Shown: piece after piece, positions 44,499 to 52,701 of the stretch
How the letters are laid out: each line of letters opens with the position of its first letter
Numbering within the stretch: position 1 is the first letter of the stretch
Program-made: the position numbers and the translations under genes
Notes under the pieces: model-generated
The model's database searches: none
What the model saw: only the letters and a program-made list of their open reading frames with translations
Told to the model about the DNA's origin: nothing
Assembly: GCF_019343195.1 (NCBI RefSeq)
Contig: NZ_RPHB01000003.1
Span: forward strand, 62,001 to 126,000
Direction of reading: 5' to 3'
Origin: Arthrospiribacter ruber
GTDB lineage: Bacteria > Bacteroidota > Bacteroidia > Cytophagales > Cyclobacteriaceae
Length of the DNA: 64,000 bases

Positions 44499-44921
44499 TC
44501 ACTCCACTGCTTTCACATTTATCTCAATATTGCCTTTTACGGCTTTAGAATACATGCAGTGCTTGTTGGCAAGATCGGCCAATTTCTGTGCCTCTTCCAC
44601 CGAAGTAGCTTGGGGAATCTTGACCAAAATATCCGCAGCCAATCCATAACCTCCGTTTTCTGCCTCTCCCGAGTGTACCTGCACGCTGATTTTGGCATCA
44701 TCCGTATTTACTCTTTTGGAAACGGCTCCCAAAGCTCCTGCAAAACAAGATGACCAGGCTGCTGCAAATAGCTGTTCCGGGTTGGTCTTGCCGCCTGCCC
44801 CGCCAATCTCTTTAGGCATGGCCAATTGAATATCAAGCATGCCATCATCGGTTTTGACTTGTCCGTTTCTACCACCGGTATTGGTGGCTGTAGCCGTGTA
44901 GCTTTTCGTTATTTTCTCCAT
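44499..44921 (-). CDS. ohr: Organic hydroperoxide resistance protein (OsmC/Ohr family)
   Basis: 140 residues. Thiol peroxidase that reduces fatty-acid and other organic hydroperoxides, cytoplasmic. Both catalytic cysteines are present: Cys59 in AAAWSSCFAGALG and Cys122 in ANKHCMYSKAV; the catalytic arginine is Arg18 in GGRNGQV. NPEQLFAAAWSSCF is the Ohr rather than the OsmC signature. It starts 4 bp after the MarR-type regulator, so the two form one operon. Confidence 0.94.
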   Translation of the reverse strand: MEKITKSYTATATNTGGRNGQVKTDDGMLDIQLAMPKEIGGAGGKTNPEQLFAAAWSSCFAGALGAVSKRVNTDDAKISVQVHSGEAENGGYGLAADILVKIPQATSVEEAQKLADLANKHCMYSKAVKGNIEINVKAVE

Positions 44922-44925
44922 AGAA

Positions 44926-45357
44926 TCAAGATGCGTTAAAAGTAGAAATAAGTTTTTCAGTCAATGACCTCAACTGTTTCAACTCTTTTTCTTCCCAGTT
45001 GTTGAAAATCTCCATGGCTTTTGTGTGGATTTCTTGTGCTTTTCTCTGCAGGTTGCTTCCAGGATAAGTCAATTCGATTTCTACCCTTCGCTCATCGGAC
45101 TCCGACCTGACCCTTTTGATCAGGTTGGCTGATTCCAGCCTTTTAAGCAAGGGTGTCAAGGTACCTGAGTCCAACTGAAGGGCTTGACCAATCTGGGAAA
45201 CCATCTGACCATCCTTTTCCCAAAGTACCATCATGACCAAAAACTGTGGATAAGTGAGTCCAATTTCCGCTAAAGGCTCCCTATAAGCTTGGGAAAATAG
45301 CCTTGAGGCCACATAAAAAGGAAAACTCGGATCTTCTGATAATTTGGCCATAAGCAT
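44926..45357 (-). CDS. MarR-family regulator, OhrR-like but without cysteine
   Basis: 143 residues from the ATG at 45357 (a second ATG is at 45351; a TTG further up is unlikely). Winged-helix MarR fold: helix 1 DPSFPFYVASRLFSQAYREPL, recognition segment LQLDSGTLTPLLKRLESANLI, and wing RVRSESDERRVEIELT. This is the OhrR pattern, and ohr lies directly downstream. OhrR normally senses peroxide through one N-terminal cysteine in a CF(P/A)LYAASR segment; here that position is Ser11 (codon AGT) and the whole protein lacks cysteine. It should still bind DNA, but sensing must differ or be lost. Confidence 0.88.
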   Translation of the reverse strand: MLMAKLSEDPSFPFYVASRLFSQAYREPLAEIGLTYPQFLVMMVLWEKDGQMVSQIGQALQLDSGTLTPLLKRLESANLIKRVRSESDERRVEIELTYPGSNLQRKAQEIHTKAMEIFNNWEEKELKQLRSLTEKLISTFNAS

Positions 45358-45370
45358 ATATATATTTGTG

Positions 45371-45385
45371 AACAATTAAATTTAT
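45371..45385. promoter_or_regulatory. Candidate OhrR operator
   Basis: AACAATTAAATTTAT agrees at most positions with the classical OhrR box TACAATTAAATTGTA and lies just upstream of the regulator start at 45357. This suggests autoregulation of the ohrR-ohr operon. The local sequence is AT-rich, so support is moderate. Confidence 0.5.
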
Positions 45386-45399
45386 AAATAAAGATACGA

Positions 45400-45785
45400 G
45401 ACATTAGGCGTAAGACAAGAGATTTGAGAAAGGTACCAAGTACCAAGTACGATGAACCAAGAAGGGTTGGAGTATGGAAACGGCTTCTTCAATCATTTTA
45501 AGACAAAAGACGCTAGACATAAGATATAAGAAGGGTTGGAGTGAGTAATAGGCCTCGTAAATCTTATTTCGTAAATAACAAACATGAGGCGTGAGATACG
45601 AGATATGAGAAAGGTACCAAGTACCAAGTACGATGAACCAAGAAGGGTTGGAGTATAGTCAAGGCCTCGTAAATCGTAATTCGTACTTCGTAAATCATTT
45701 TAAAACTAAAGACGCTAGACAAAAGACACAAGATGAGTTGGAGTATGGTCAAAGCCTCGTAAATCGTACTTCGTAAATCTCAATT
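45400..45785. repeat. Repeat cluster 7
   Basis: Three successive copies of a roughly 110-140 bp block: GAGAAAGGTACCAAGTACCAAGTACGATGAACC, AAGAAGGGTTGGAGTATGG and AAGGCCTCGTAAATCG, then TTCGTAAAT, starting near 45425, 45607 and (partial) 45725. The first two copies share a nearly identical 50 bp core. Reverse orientation relative to clusters 2-4. No gene. Confidence 0.85.
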
Positions 45786-45807
45786 AACTTATTCACCAAT
45801 CGCTCAC

Positions 45808-47001
45808 TCAATAATACCTCCCAATCATAGGATGATCTACAATTGCCCTTTTCAATTCCAGAGGCTTTATTTCTCCCATTACTTTATGGGCAATATTTCC
45901 TCCAGGCTCAATAAGAAGGGTAATGGGCAAGCTTCCGTCCCAATCTTTTCCTACTACATCTATGACAGCATATTTGTCTTCCGTGTCTATTAGGTAATTA
46001 GGTACAGCAGAGTATTTGCTTTTCAGGAATTTCAACACTTTATCCTCTTGGTTGGGATTGTCCATGCTTAGGCTGACAAACTGAAAATCCCTGCCCCCAT
46101 ACATGCGCTGTATTTCTATAAATTCAGGATATTCCACCACACATGGTCCACACCAGGTTGCCCAGAAATTGATCAACAGGAGCTCATCGGTCTCGTTTTT
46201 GAGCAATTGTGCCAAGCCTTCCGGAGAGATTTTCTCTACTTCTACAGGCTTTTGCTTCCATTCTTCATTTACTTTCTTGGTGTATTCATTTTTCCAGGCC
46301 CATTTGGTGGAGCATCCAAATGCAGGTGTAATGGCCTTATCTTCCGCCAATGCTTCTCCTGCCAAAGTTTTGTCAATGGCATTCCGAAGGTCCTCCGCAT
46401 TGGCTGTCCCGGGCTTTTCCGAAGCATCCAGCCTCCCTGAATAGCTCAGCTTTCTTTCCTTGTCAAATACAAAAACATGTGGAGTGGCCGTAGGCCCATA
46501 GGCCAAAGAATATTCGTGCACATCACCGTCATAGAGATAAGGGAAATTGTAGTCCATATCCCTGTACCGGATCTGCATGGCTTCGAAATCATCGCTCAGA
46601 TCGGTATAGCCCAATTCCTCTGGCAGCAATCCTATGGGGCTATTGGGAGAAATGGCCACAAAAGCAACTCCTTTGTTTTTGTAATCATCTACCAAATCGA
46701 TAAAGCGCTCCTCATAAGCTTGGGCTGTGGGGCAATGGTTGCAGGTAAAATTGATGACCAAAACATCTGAATCCTCAAAATCATCTATGGACACATAACT
46801 TCCATCTACATTGGGAAGCCGGAAAAAAGGAGCTTTATCTCCAATTGCCAGTTTGGGAACTTCCTTTTCAGGGAGTTCTTGGGGATTAGGTACAAATGTC
46901 TCTTGGCCTTCTGATTCTTGTTGCTTTTCCTCCTGACTGCCGCATGCTAGGAGTAGCAGAATGGTCAAAGAAAGAAGTGTGGATAAGTGTAGCTTTTTCA
47001 T
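45808..47001 (-). CDS. Lipoprotein with two thioredoxin-fold domains
   Basis: 397 residues. Signal peptide with lipidated Cys20 (LLLAC). The first thioredoxin-fold domain (about 48-200) is peroxiredoxin/AhpC-like, with CNHC (C87, C90) in VLVINFTCNHCPTAQ. The second (about 255-390) is TlpA/ResA-like with CGPC in LLINFWATWCGPC (near 283-286). Two different active-site dipeptides in one chain suggest internal electron relay or two client sets in the periplasm. It begins 13 bp after the GH78 gene and is the last gene of a four-gene minus-strand operon. It probably supports disulfide chemistry of exported proteins. Confidence 0.88.
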   Translation of the reverse strand: MKKLHLSTLLSLTILLLLACGSQEEKQQESEGQETFVPNPQELPEKEVPKLAIGDKAPFFRLPNVDGSYVSIDDFEDSDVLVINFTCNHCPTAQAYEERFIDLVDDYKNKGVAFVAISPNSPIGLLPEELGYTDLSDDFEAMQIRYRDMDYNFPYLYDGDVHEYSLAYGPTATPHVFVFDKERKLSYSGRLDASEKPGTANAEDLRNAIDKTLAGEALAEDKAITPAFGCSTKWAWKNEYTKKVNEEWKQKPVEVEKISPEGLAQLLKNETDELLLINFWATWCGPCVVEYPEFIEIQRMYGGRDFQFVSLSMDNPNQEDKVLKFLKSKYSAVPNYLIDTEDKYAVIDVVGKDWDGSLPITLLIEPGGNIAHKVMGEIKPLELKRAIVDHPMIGRYY

Positions 47002-47638
47002 AATGAAATAGGTTTTACCATTTTATGGTTTGGTTTCCGGGATTCAAGGCATGGGATTTTCCCTGCCAGATAAATTCACCTGTTAGGTTTTCGGGAAGGC
47101 TGATTTCCGCATATTGCTCAGAGAAATCATACTTCACCTCTATAGGGCCATTGGGATGTGGCATCACACCCTCAAATGTGGATAAGTGCCCTGGATTGGG
47201 AGCGATCAATACTTCCTTAAAGTGCTTGGATTTGGGTTGTATGCCACATACAGTGTGGATAAACTCAAAATTGGGACTAGCACTCCAAGCATGGCAGTCC
47301 GACCTGGTTTTGTTTTCATGCTCTGCAAAAGTGCTCAGTCCTTCCATCAACATGTTTTCCCATGTATCCAGGTTGTTGATAAAGTAATCTCCATTGCCGG
47401 ATTTTTGAGCTGTCCGGGTAAGGTAAAAGCGGAAATAGATATTGGCCTTGGAAATGTCCTCCTCCGCAATGATCCGCTGGAATAAGGATTTATGCTCTGC
47501 CTCGGGAACTGTATTGGTCAAAATACCGAAAATATTGGCATGTTGGCTGAAACTGCTTTTATCCACCCTATCTGCCAACATTTGCCTGCTTTCATCCCAG
47601 GCATTTTGGTAGACGGAAGCTTTGATTTTTGTGGATAA
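46978..47638. other. Cluster of four consensus DnaA boxes
   Basis: Perfect TTATCCACA 9-mers (all on the minus strand) at 46978, 47177, 47254 and 47630, with a fifth at 45245 inside ohrR. They lie within coding sequence in different reading frames, so codon preference alone does not explain them. Other copies in the window are at 27283, 34667, 37954, 38070 and 58334. Confidence 0.45.
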
Positions 47639-49384
47639 GTCTGAGAAATACTGCACAAATAAGTCTTTGCCAAATGCTTCCAAAATCGGCAGTGCCTCTT
47701 CTATGGCATAGACGAATTGCAAAGTCATCACCACCGAACCGCCCTCTTTAAAGCCCGGTGGTGAGGCCATTTCCCATCCGGTAACGTCTGTGTAAGACCA
47801 CCATGGCATAGGACCAAGAAGGTGGTTACTTTCCATCTTATTTTCAAACCAAAACAAAATGGACAAAATCTTTGGAATGTAGTCCTCGACAAATTGTGGA
47901 TCATCCCTGTGCATAAAGTAATCATGCAGCATATTGATCCAAAACAGGGAATATGGAGGGATCATCTGCCGAAGGTTGGATGGGTATCTGCTCTGTGCAA
48001 TGCCTTCATCTGTGATCGAATGGGCAAATTGCCGCAGGGAGTTTTTCATCAAGCGGTCATCCCCCGCTGCATATAGAGAAATCAAAGCCTGTACCCTTGT
48101 ATCTCCTATGTATTGCAATTGCTCATAATAGGGACAGTCCATGTAGGTCTCATCTGCACAAAGCAAAGCCGTTCGCCATCCTGTTTCCCATATTTGCTCA
48201 TGTATTTCAAAGGGTGTTTCGAACTTACCAGCCTGTTGAAAAGGATAAATAAATTTGTGCGCAATATAATTGTCCCATTTTAATGATGTACCTCCCGTTT
48301 TGATTTTGACCTGTATGTACCGCCAAGTTCGGGGAAGCAACTGGGTAAACACCCTGCCATCACCTCCATCGAGAAGGTAGCGGTCCATCTGTCCAATAAA
48401 CCGTTTGCCTTCTATTTCATCTCTGTGCCCTTGGCTATTGTCTTCATAAAACAGGGTTTCGGCATAGCCTACTTCCACTATAGCATTTTCTCCCCCGGAA
48501 AAAGTAAATTGCGTATGCCCTTTGGTAAGGTAAGATTGATCCAAAAGCAGGGTGGTTTCGGTATTGGCAGGAAACTCCATTGATTCACCTTTGCTCCATC
48601 TTTCCAAATTCTGATCATCCCAAAACCCCTCGGTTTTCCGGATTTTGGGTTTGCTTTCTTCTCCCTCATCCATCATGGGAATCTCCCTTCGGCTTAGGCT
48701 GATTTCAGCATGTCCATAGCTATGTGTGTGGCCATAAGGAATGCCCCTGTCTCCTGCCCTTGCCTGCTTCCAGTCACTATCTGAAAAAGAAGCCTCCATC
48801 CAACCCCAGGGATATGCAGCCCCATTAATCTGCTCGCCACCACCCATGGCGAAATAGCCCAGCACATCGAAATCCTTGCCTCTAAAAGTAGCTTCATATG
48901 AATTGTCCACCCAGACTTTCCAGTCGGCAGTCCCAGTGTTCAATTGCTGTTCGAAGGCTTTTTCCTGACTCCTTAGAATAAACCTCAAACCAAGGTCATG
49001 GTACCTGACCGGGTTCATTTCTCCAAGAGAAAAGACCGTTAGCCCGATCACATTTTTTCCTTTCTGAAGGTAGGTAGCCAGGTTGTAGCTGTCATAGGAA
49101 TAATGCTCCAGGTCATTATTGGCTGGGCCCTGACCTACATAGGTCCCATTGACATACAATTTGTACCTTATCACAGCAGAAAGGTCCACATTAAGTTCTT
49201 CAGGCACTTCATCGAGCGTCATGACATTTCTGGCATGTACCACCGCATAATCCGGCAATTCCGAGGCAGGCAAGGAAAGCCATCGGGCTTCCCAAAATTG
49301 CTGTGCATTGGAGGGAGCGTAAAAAAAGCAAACCAACCCCAAAAGCATCAGGGTTGGTTTGAGGTATTTTTTTGAGGACATCAT
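47015..49384 (-). CDS. GH78-type glycoside hydrolase (alpha-L-rhamnosidase-like)
   Basis: 789 residues with a signal peptide (about 1-27). N-terminal beta domains with a carbohydrate-binding-like fold (SAVIRYKLYVNGTYVGQGP) precede an (alpha/alpha)6 barrel with the family landmark DETYMDCPYYEQLQYIGDTR (about 408-427), which holds the catalytic acid region, and WWSYTDVTGWE; a C-terminal beta domain closes the chain. GH78 members remove terminal alpha-L-rhamnose, but this subgroup differs from the DCPQRDERLGW form, so the sugar could differ. Third in an operon behind a MocA oxidoreductase and a sugar isomerase, all exported. Confidence 0.82.
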   Translation of the reverse strand: MMSSKKYLKPTLMLLGLVCFFYAPSNAQQFWEARWLSLPASELPDYAVVHARNVMTLDEVPEELNVDLSAVIRYKLYVNGTYVGQGPANNDLEHYSYDSYNLATYLQKGKNVIGLTVFSLGEMNPVRYHDLGLRFILRSQEKAFEQQLNTGTADWKVWVDNSYEATFRGKDFDVLGYFAMGGGEQINGAAYPWGWMEASFSDSDWKQARAGDRGIPYGHTHSYGHAEISLSRREIPMMDEGEESKPKIRKTEGFWDDQNLERWSKGESMEFPANTETTLLLDQSYLTKGHTQFTFSGGENAIVEVGYAETLFYEDNSQGHRDEIEGKRFIGQMDRYLLDGGDGRVFTQLLPRTWRYIQVKIKTGGTSLKWDNYIAHKFIYPFQQAGKFETPFEIHEQIWETGWRTALLCADETYMDCPYYEQLQYIGDTRVQALISLYAAGDDRLMKNSLRQFAHSITDEGIAQSRYPSNLRQMIPPYSLFWINMLHDYFMHRDDPQFVEDYIPKILSILFWFENKMESNHLLGPMPWWSYTDVTGWEMASPPGFKEGGSVVMTLQFVYAIEEALPILEAFGKDLFVQYFSDLSTKIKASVYQNAWDESRQMLADRVDKSSFSQHANIFGILTNTVPEAEHKSLFQRIIAEEDISKANIYFRFYLTRTAQKSGNGDYFINNLDTWENMLMEGLSTFAEHENKTRSDCHAWSASPNFEFIHTVCGIQPKSKHFKEVLIAPNPGHLSTFEGVMPHPNGPIEVKYDFSEQYAEISLPENLTGEFIWQGKSHALNPGNQTIKW

Positions 49385-49389
49385 GCAGC

Positions 49390-50250
49390 TTATTTTACGA
49401 ATGAAGCACTTTTGAGGTATTCAAAGCTCTTTTGAACACTTTCTATGGGTTCGTAATTGTAACGTTCTACTTCTACAAAAAAGTCTTTCATTCCATGCTT
49501 GTAAGCGGTTTCGAAGATTTCCTTAAAATCCATTTCTCCACTTGCTCCGATTTCTTCCTCGTCCTTAATGTGCAACACAGGGAACCTTTTCGGATATTTA
49601 TTCAGGTAATCAACAGGATCCTGACCTCCTTTTTGTGCCCAATACACATCCAGCTCATAGAAAACCAGTTTTTCATCCGTATTTTCTATCATGTGATCCA
49701 TCATGATTTTACCCTCGATCTGTTCAAATTCCCTGGCATGATTATGAAACCCAAACATCATCCCGCCCTTTTTGGCTACTTCTCCTATGGCATTGTAGTA
49801 ATCGCACCATTCATTGAGTTCGCTGATACTGGTAGGAATGGGCATAGAAGGCTTGATGATGTACTTGGCACCAGTGGCTTTGTGGTCAGAAACTGCTTTT
49901 TTCCACCAATCCAGAATTTCGTCTTTTTTGGATTTCTCATATCTGGGACCACCCACATGGGCACTTCGCATTTTCAGCCCTAGGTCTTCTATGTATTTCC
50001 TGAAGAATACCGGCTCCATTCCATAAATCTGCCCCTCATTGTAATTGGCAGTCTCCAGGTTTTTGTAGCCAATAGACGCCACGAGACGAAGGGTATTCTG
50101 GGGGTCTTCCCGCATATCCGCTCTAAGTGAGTACAATTGCAACCCTATGGCTTTTTTGGCCAAAGGCATGGCCAATATCCCTGATGGCTTCAGCATGGCA
50201 CCCAAGGCCAAAGCACCTGTTGTTTTTAAAAATAATCTTCTGTTTTTCAT
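49390..50250 (-). CDS. Exported sugar phosphate isomerase/epimerase-like TIM barrel
   Basis: 286 residues from the ATG at 50250, chosen because it opens MKNRRLFLKTTGALALGAM, an export signal with a Tat-like NRRLFLK motif. The body is a xylose-isomerase-like TIM barrel (IGLQLYSLRADM, YKNLETANYNEG, FGFHNHAREFEQ, YELDVYWAQKGGQDPVDYL, FPVLHIKDEEE, FVEVERY) with the His, Glu and Asp metal ligands of the family. Export means it acts on free sugars or glycosides rather than sugar phosphates. It begins 11 bp after the MocA gene, and the GH78 gene follows 5 bp later. Confidence 0.85.
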   Translation of the reverse strand: MKNRRLFLKTTGALALGAMLKPSGILAMPLAKKAIGLQLYSLRADMREDPQNTLRLVASIGYKNLETANYNEGQIYGMEPVFFRKYIEDLGLKMRSAHVGGPRYEKSKKDEILDWWKKAVSDHKATGAKYIIKPSMPIPTSISELNEWCDYYNAIGEVAKKGGMMFGFHNHAREFEQIEGKIMMDHMIENTDEKLVFYELDVYWAQKGGQDPVDYLNKYPKRFPVLHIKDEEEIGASGEMDFKEIFETAYKHGMKDFFVEVERYNYEPIESVQKSFEYLKSASFVK

Positions 50251-50261
50251 GGTTTTAGGGT

Positions 50262-51569
50262 TTAAAGTGAATAGCCGTTTTCGTAGTTGTAATGCAACCG
50301 CGATTGAGCTTCCCAATCATGGGGAAAATTCTGTTTTTCAGGATCCCAGTCCAGTGGCCTGCCCAGCTCATTGGCAATATTTCCTATGGTACAAATGACA
50401 CAGGTGCTGTGCCCCACCTCTACAGGGACAATAGGGTCTTTTCTTTTCAAAACAGAATCGATAAAATCAAAATAATGGGGAGAGTATTCCGGTCTTGACC
50501 TATCCATGTCAGGGATCAGGCTTTTGTCAGACGAATCAAACTGGCCTCTGGACACTTTGATCCAGCCTTTTTCACCAATGAATTTTACCCCCTGTCTTCC
50601 ATCATCAAAGGGTCCGACCACCATTTCCGCACCATTGGCATACTTATAGGTCAAAGGAGAACTGTCTGTTCCTGGCATGACCTTTACAGGTCCACTTCTG
50701 TCCATGCCCAAACCCCATTGGGCAATATCAAACATGTGTGCTCCCCAGTCGGTCATGTAACCGCCTCCGGTCTCTTTAAACCAACGCCATGCTCCCCAAA
50801 GTTTTTCGTCCTGTGCGGGATCCAGAGTAATGGGCGGATTGAGATTTTCGTTGAAATGCATGTATGGCAGAGGACCCAGCCAGGCTTGCCAGTCCAGGCC
50901 TTGAGGAACAGCTTGTTCTTCCAGGTCATAGGGCTTAGGGTGTTCCGGCTGGCCTACATGCACCAATACCTGATTGATCTTACCGATTTTTCCACGCAAA
51001 GCCATCCTGGCAGCATGCTGGAAGTTATGCTCAGACCGCTGCTGACTGCCTACGGCCAATACTGTCCCGTTTTTCCTTACCACCCTGACCAATTCCTGCC
51101 CTTCTTTGATGGTAAGGGTAAGCGGCTTTTCGAGGTAGACATCTTTTCCTGCATTACAGGCATCTATAGCCATCAGGGCATGCCAATGGTCCGGAGAGGC
51201 AATTACTACCGCATCAATGTCCTCTCTTTTGAGGAGTTCTTTGTAGTCGGCATAAGCTTCCGCCTTTGGGTCGTTTTTGCCCAATTCCTGGCTGATGCGG
51301 GTAACGCGCTGCTTGAACCGCTCCCTTTTGATCTCATATACATCGGCACAAGCCAAGACAGTGACTCCGGGAATCCTCATCATGCCATTTAGAATGCCCA
51401 TGGCTTGTCTTCCTACTCCGATAAATCCTAGCCGGATTTCGTGGTGGTCTTCGAAAAATTGTGGAGATGCAGCCAGTCCGGTTTTAGGTAAAAAAGATAA
51501 GCCTGCTGCACTCAGCAGGGACGTCCCGAGAAATTTCCTTCGGGAAAAAGTGCTTTTGTTGTTTTTCAT
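50262..51569 (-). CDS. Tat-exported Gfo/Idh/MocA family oxidoreductase
   Basis: 435 residues. Twin-arginine signal TFSRRKFLGTSLLSAAGL (about 6-23). NAD(P)-binding fold IRLGFIGVGRQAMGIL, then DAVVIASPDHWHALMAIDACNAGKDVYLEKPLT with the family EKP motif (catalytic lysine), and a C-terminal alpha/beta substrate domain. Exported members usually keep a tightly bound nicotinamide cofactor and oxidise or reduce sugar hydroxyls in the periplasm. First gene of the operon with the isomerase-like protein, GH78 and double-thioredoxin lipoprotein. Divergent from the ribokinase operon across 191 bp. Confidence 0.88.
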   Translation of the reverse strand: MKNNKSTFSRRKFLGTSLLSAAGLSFLPKTGLAASPQFFEDHHEIRLGFIGVGRQAMGILNGMMRIPGVTVLACADVYEIKRERFKQRVTRISQELGKNDPKAEAYADYKELLKREDIDAVVIASPDHWHALMAIDACNAGKDVYLEKPLTLTIKEGQELVRVVRKNGTVLAVGSQQRSEHNFQHAARMALRGKIGKINQVLVHVGQPEHPKPYDLEEQAVPQGLDWQAWLGPLPYMHFNENLNPPITLDPAQDEKLWGAWRWFKETGGGYMTDWGAHMFDIAQWGLGMDRSGPVKVMPGTDSSPLTYKYANGAEMVVGPFDDGRQGVKFIGEKGWIKVSRGQFDSSDKSLIPDMDRSRPEYSPHYFDFIDSVLKRKDPIVPVEVGHSTCVICTIGNIANELGRPLDWDPEKQNFPHDWEAQSRLHYNYENGYSL

Positions 51570-51760
51570 CTGACAATGGGTTTAAGGTTAATATAGTCTA
51601 TCAGGTAAATTTTCCTTTGGTCATAGGATAATTTGTTACTTTTCAGATAGTACAGTATAATATTACTTTAATTTGAGCTTTATTGAAAGTTAAGAAAGTT
51701 AAAATCAGCCAGTCCCGAGATTTAGTTTGATAAAAGGCGCAAAAATTTATTTGTAAGGTA

Positions 51761-52666
51761 ATGATCAAAAAACCCAAAATTCTGGTGGTCGGCAGTTCCA
51801 ATATGGACATGGTCATTCAGACAGGACACTTTCCCAAACCCGGAGAAACTATCATAGGGGGCGAGTTTTCTCTAATACCGGGAGGAAAAGGAGCCAATCA
51901 GGCCGTTGCAGCTGCAAGACTTGGCGGGGACGTTAGTTTTGTTTCACAAATAGGAAAAGACGTATTCGGCGACAGCAGTCTCGAAAATTTTATCAAGGAA
52001 GGAATTGATATCAGCTATGTAAGACAAAACCCAGAGCAATCCACCGGAGTGGCCCTGATCACAGTGGATGAAAGTGGGGAAAATACCATTATAGTTGCTC
52101 CGGGTGCCAACCACCATATCAGCAAGGAGGACATCGGCAGGGCAGAGAAGGTATTTGCCGAAGCTAAGGTAATATTGGTGCAGCTGGAAATACCCATGGA
52201 GATAGTAAAGGCATGCTTGTCTTTGGCCAAGAAGCTGGGCAAAAATGCCATTCTGAACCCAGCACCGGCTGCAGATTTGGGAGGAGAAATTTTGGAAGGG
52301 CTGTTTTTGATCACACCCAATGAAACAGAAGCGGAGCAACTTACAGGCATCAGCATATTGGACGAGGCCTCTGCAAGAACTGCTGCAACTGCACTGATTT
52401 CCAAAGGTGTGGAAAATGTGATCATTACCTTGGGAGCTTCAGGTGCTTACTGCCACAGTAAGGATTTTCAGGGAATACTTCCCACCCAAAAGGTAAAAGC
52501 AGTAGACAGTACTGCTGCCGGAGATACTTTCAATGGGGCACTGGCTGTAGCTCTAGGTAATAAACATAGTATGGAAGAAGCAGTCCGTTTTGCTTTGAAA
52601 GCGGCCACCCTTTCGGTACAGAAAATGGGGGCGCAGTCTTCTATACCCTATTTGAAGGATCTCTAA
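51761..52666 (+). CDS. rbsK: Ribokinase
   Basis: 301 residues. PfkB-family sugar kinase that phosphorylates ribose to ribose 5-phosphate in the cytoplasm. Signature 1 GGKGANQAVAAARLGG (about 43-58) and signature 2 DSTAAGDTFNGAL (about 248-260, with the catalytic Asp of AAGD) are intact, as are LNPAPA and TPNETEAEQLTG. First gene of a plus-strand operon with a DUF1593 protein, a nucleoside hydrolase and a permease, which points to ribose released from nucleosides as its substrate. Confidence 0.93.
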   Translation: MIKKPKILVVGSSNMDMVIQTGHFPKPGETIIGGEFSLIPGGKGANQAVAAARLGGDVSFVSQIGKDVFGDSSLENFIKEGIDISYVRQNPEQSTGVALITVDESGENTIIVAPGANHHISKEDIGRAEKVFAEAKVILVQLEIPMEIVKACLSLAKKLGKNAILNPAPAADLGGEILEGLFLITPNETEAEQLTGISILDEASARTAATALISKGVENVIITLGASGAYCHSKDFQGILPTQKVKAVDSTAAGDTFNGALAVALGNKHSMEEAVRFALKAATLSVQKMGAQSSIPYLKDL

Positions 52667-52701
52667 GCTCCTTTTCCTAAAAGCATTAAAAACCCAAACC
52701 T

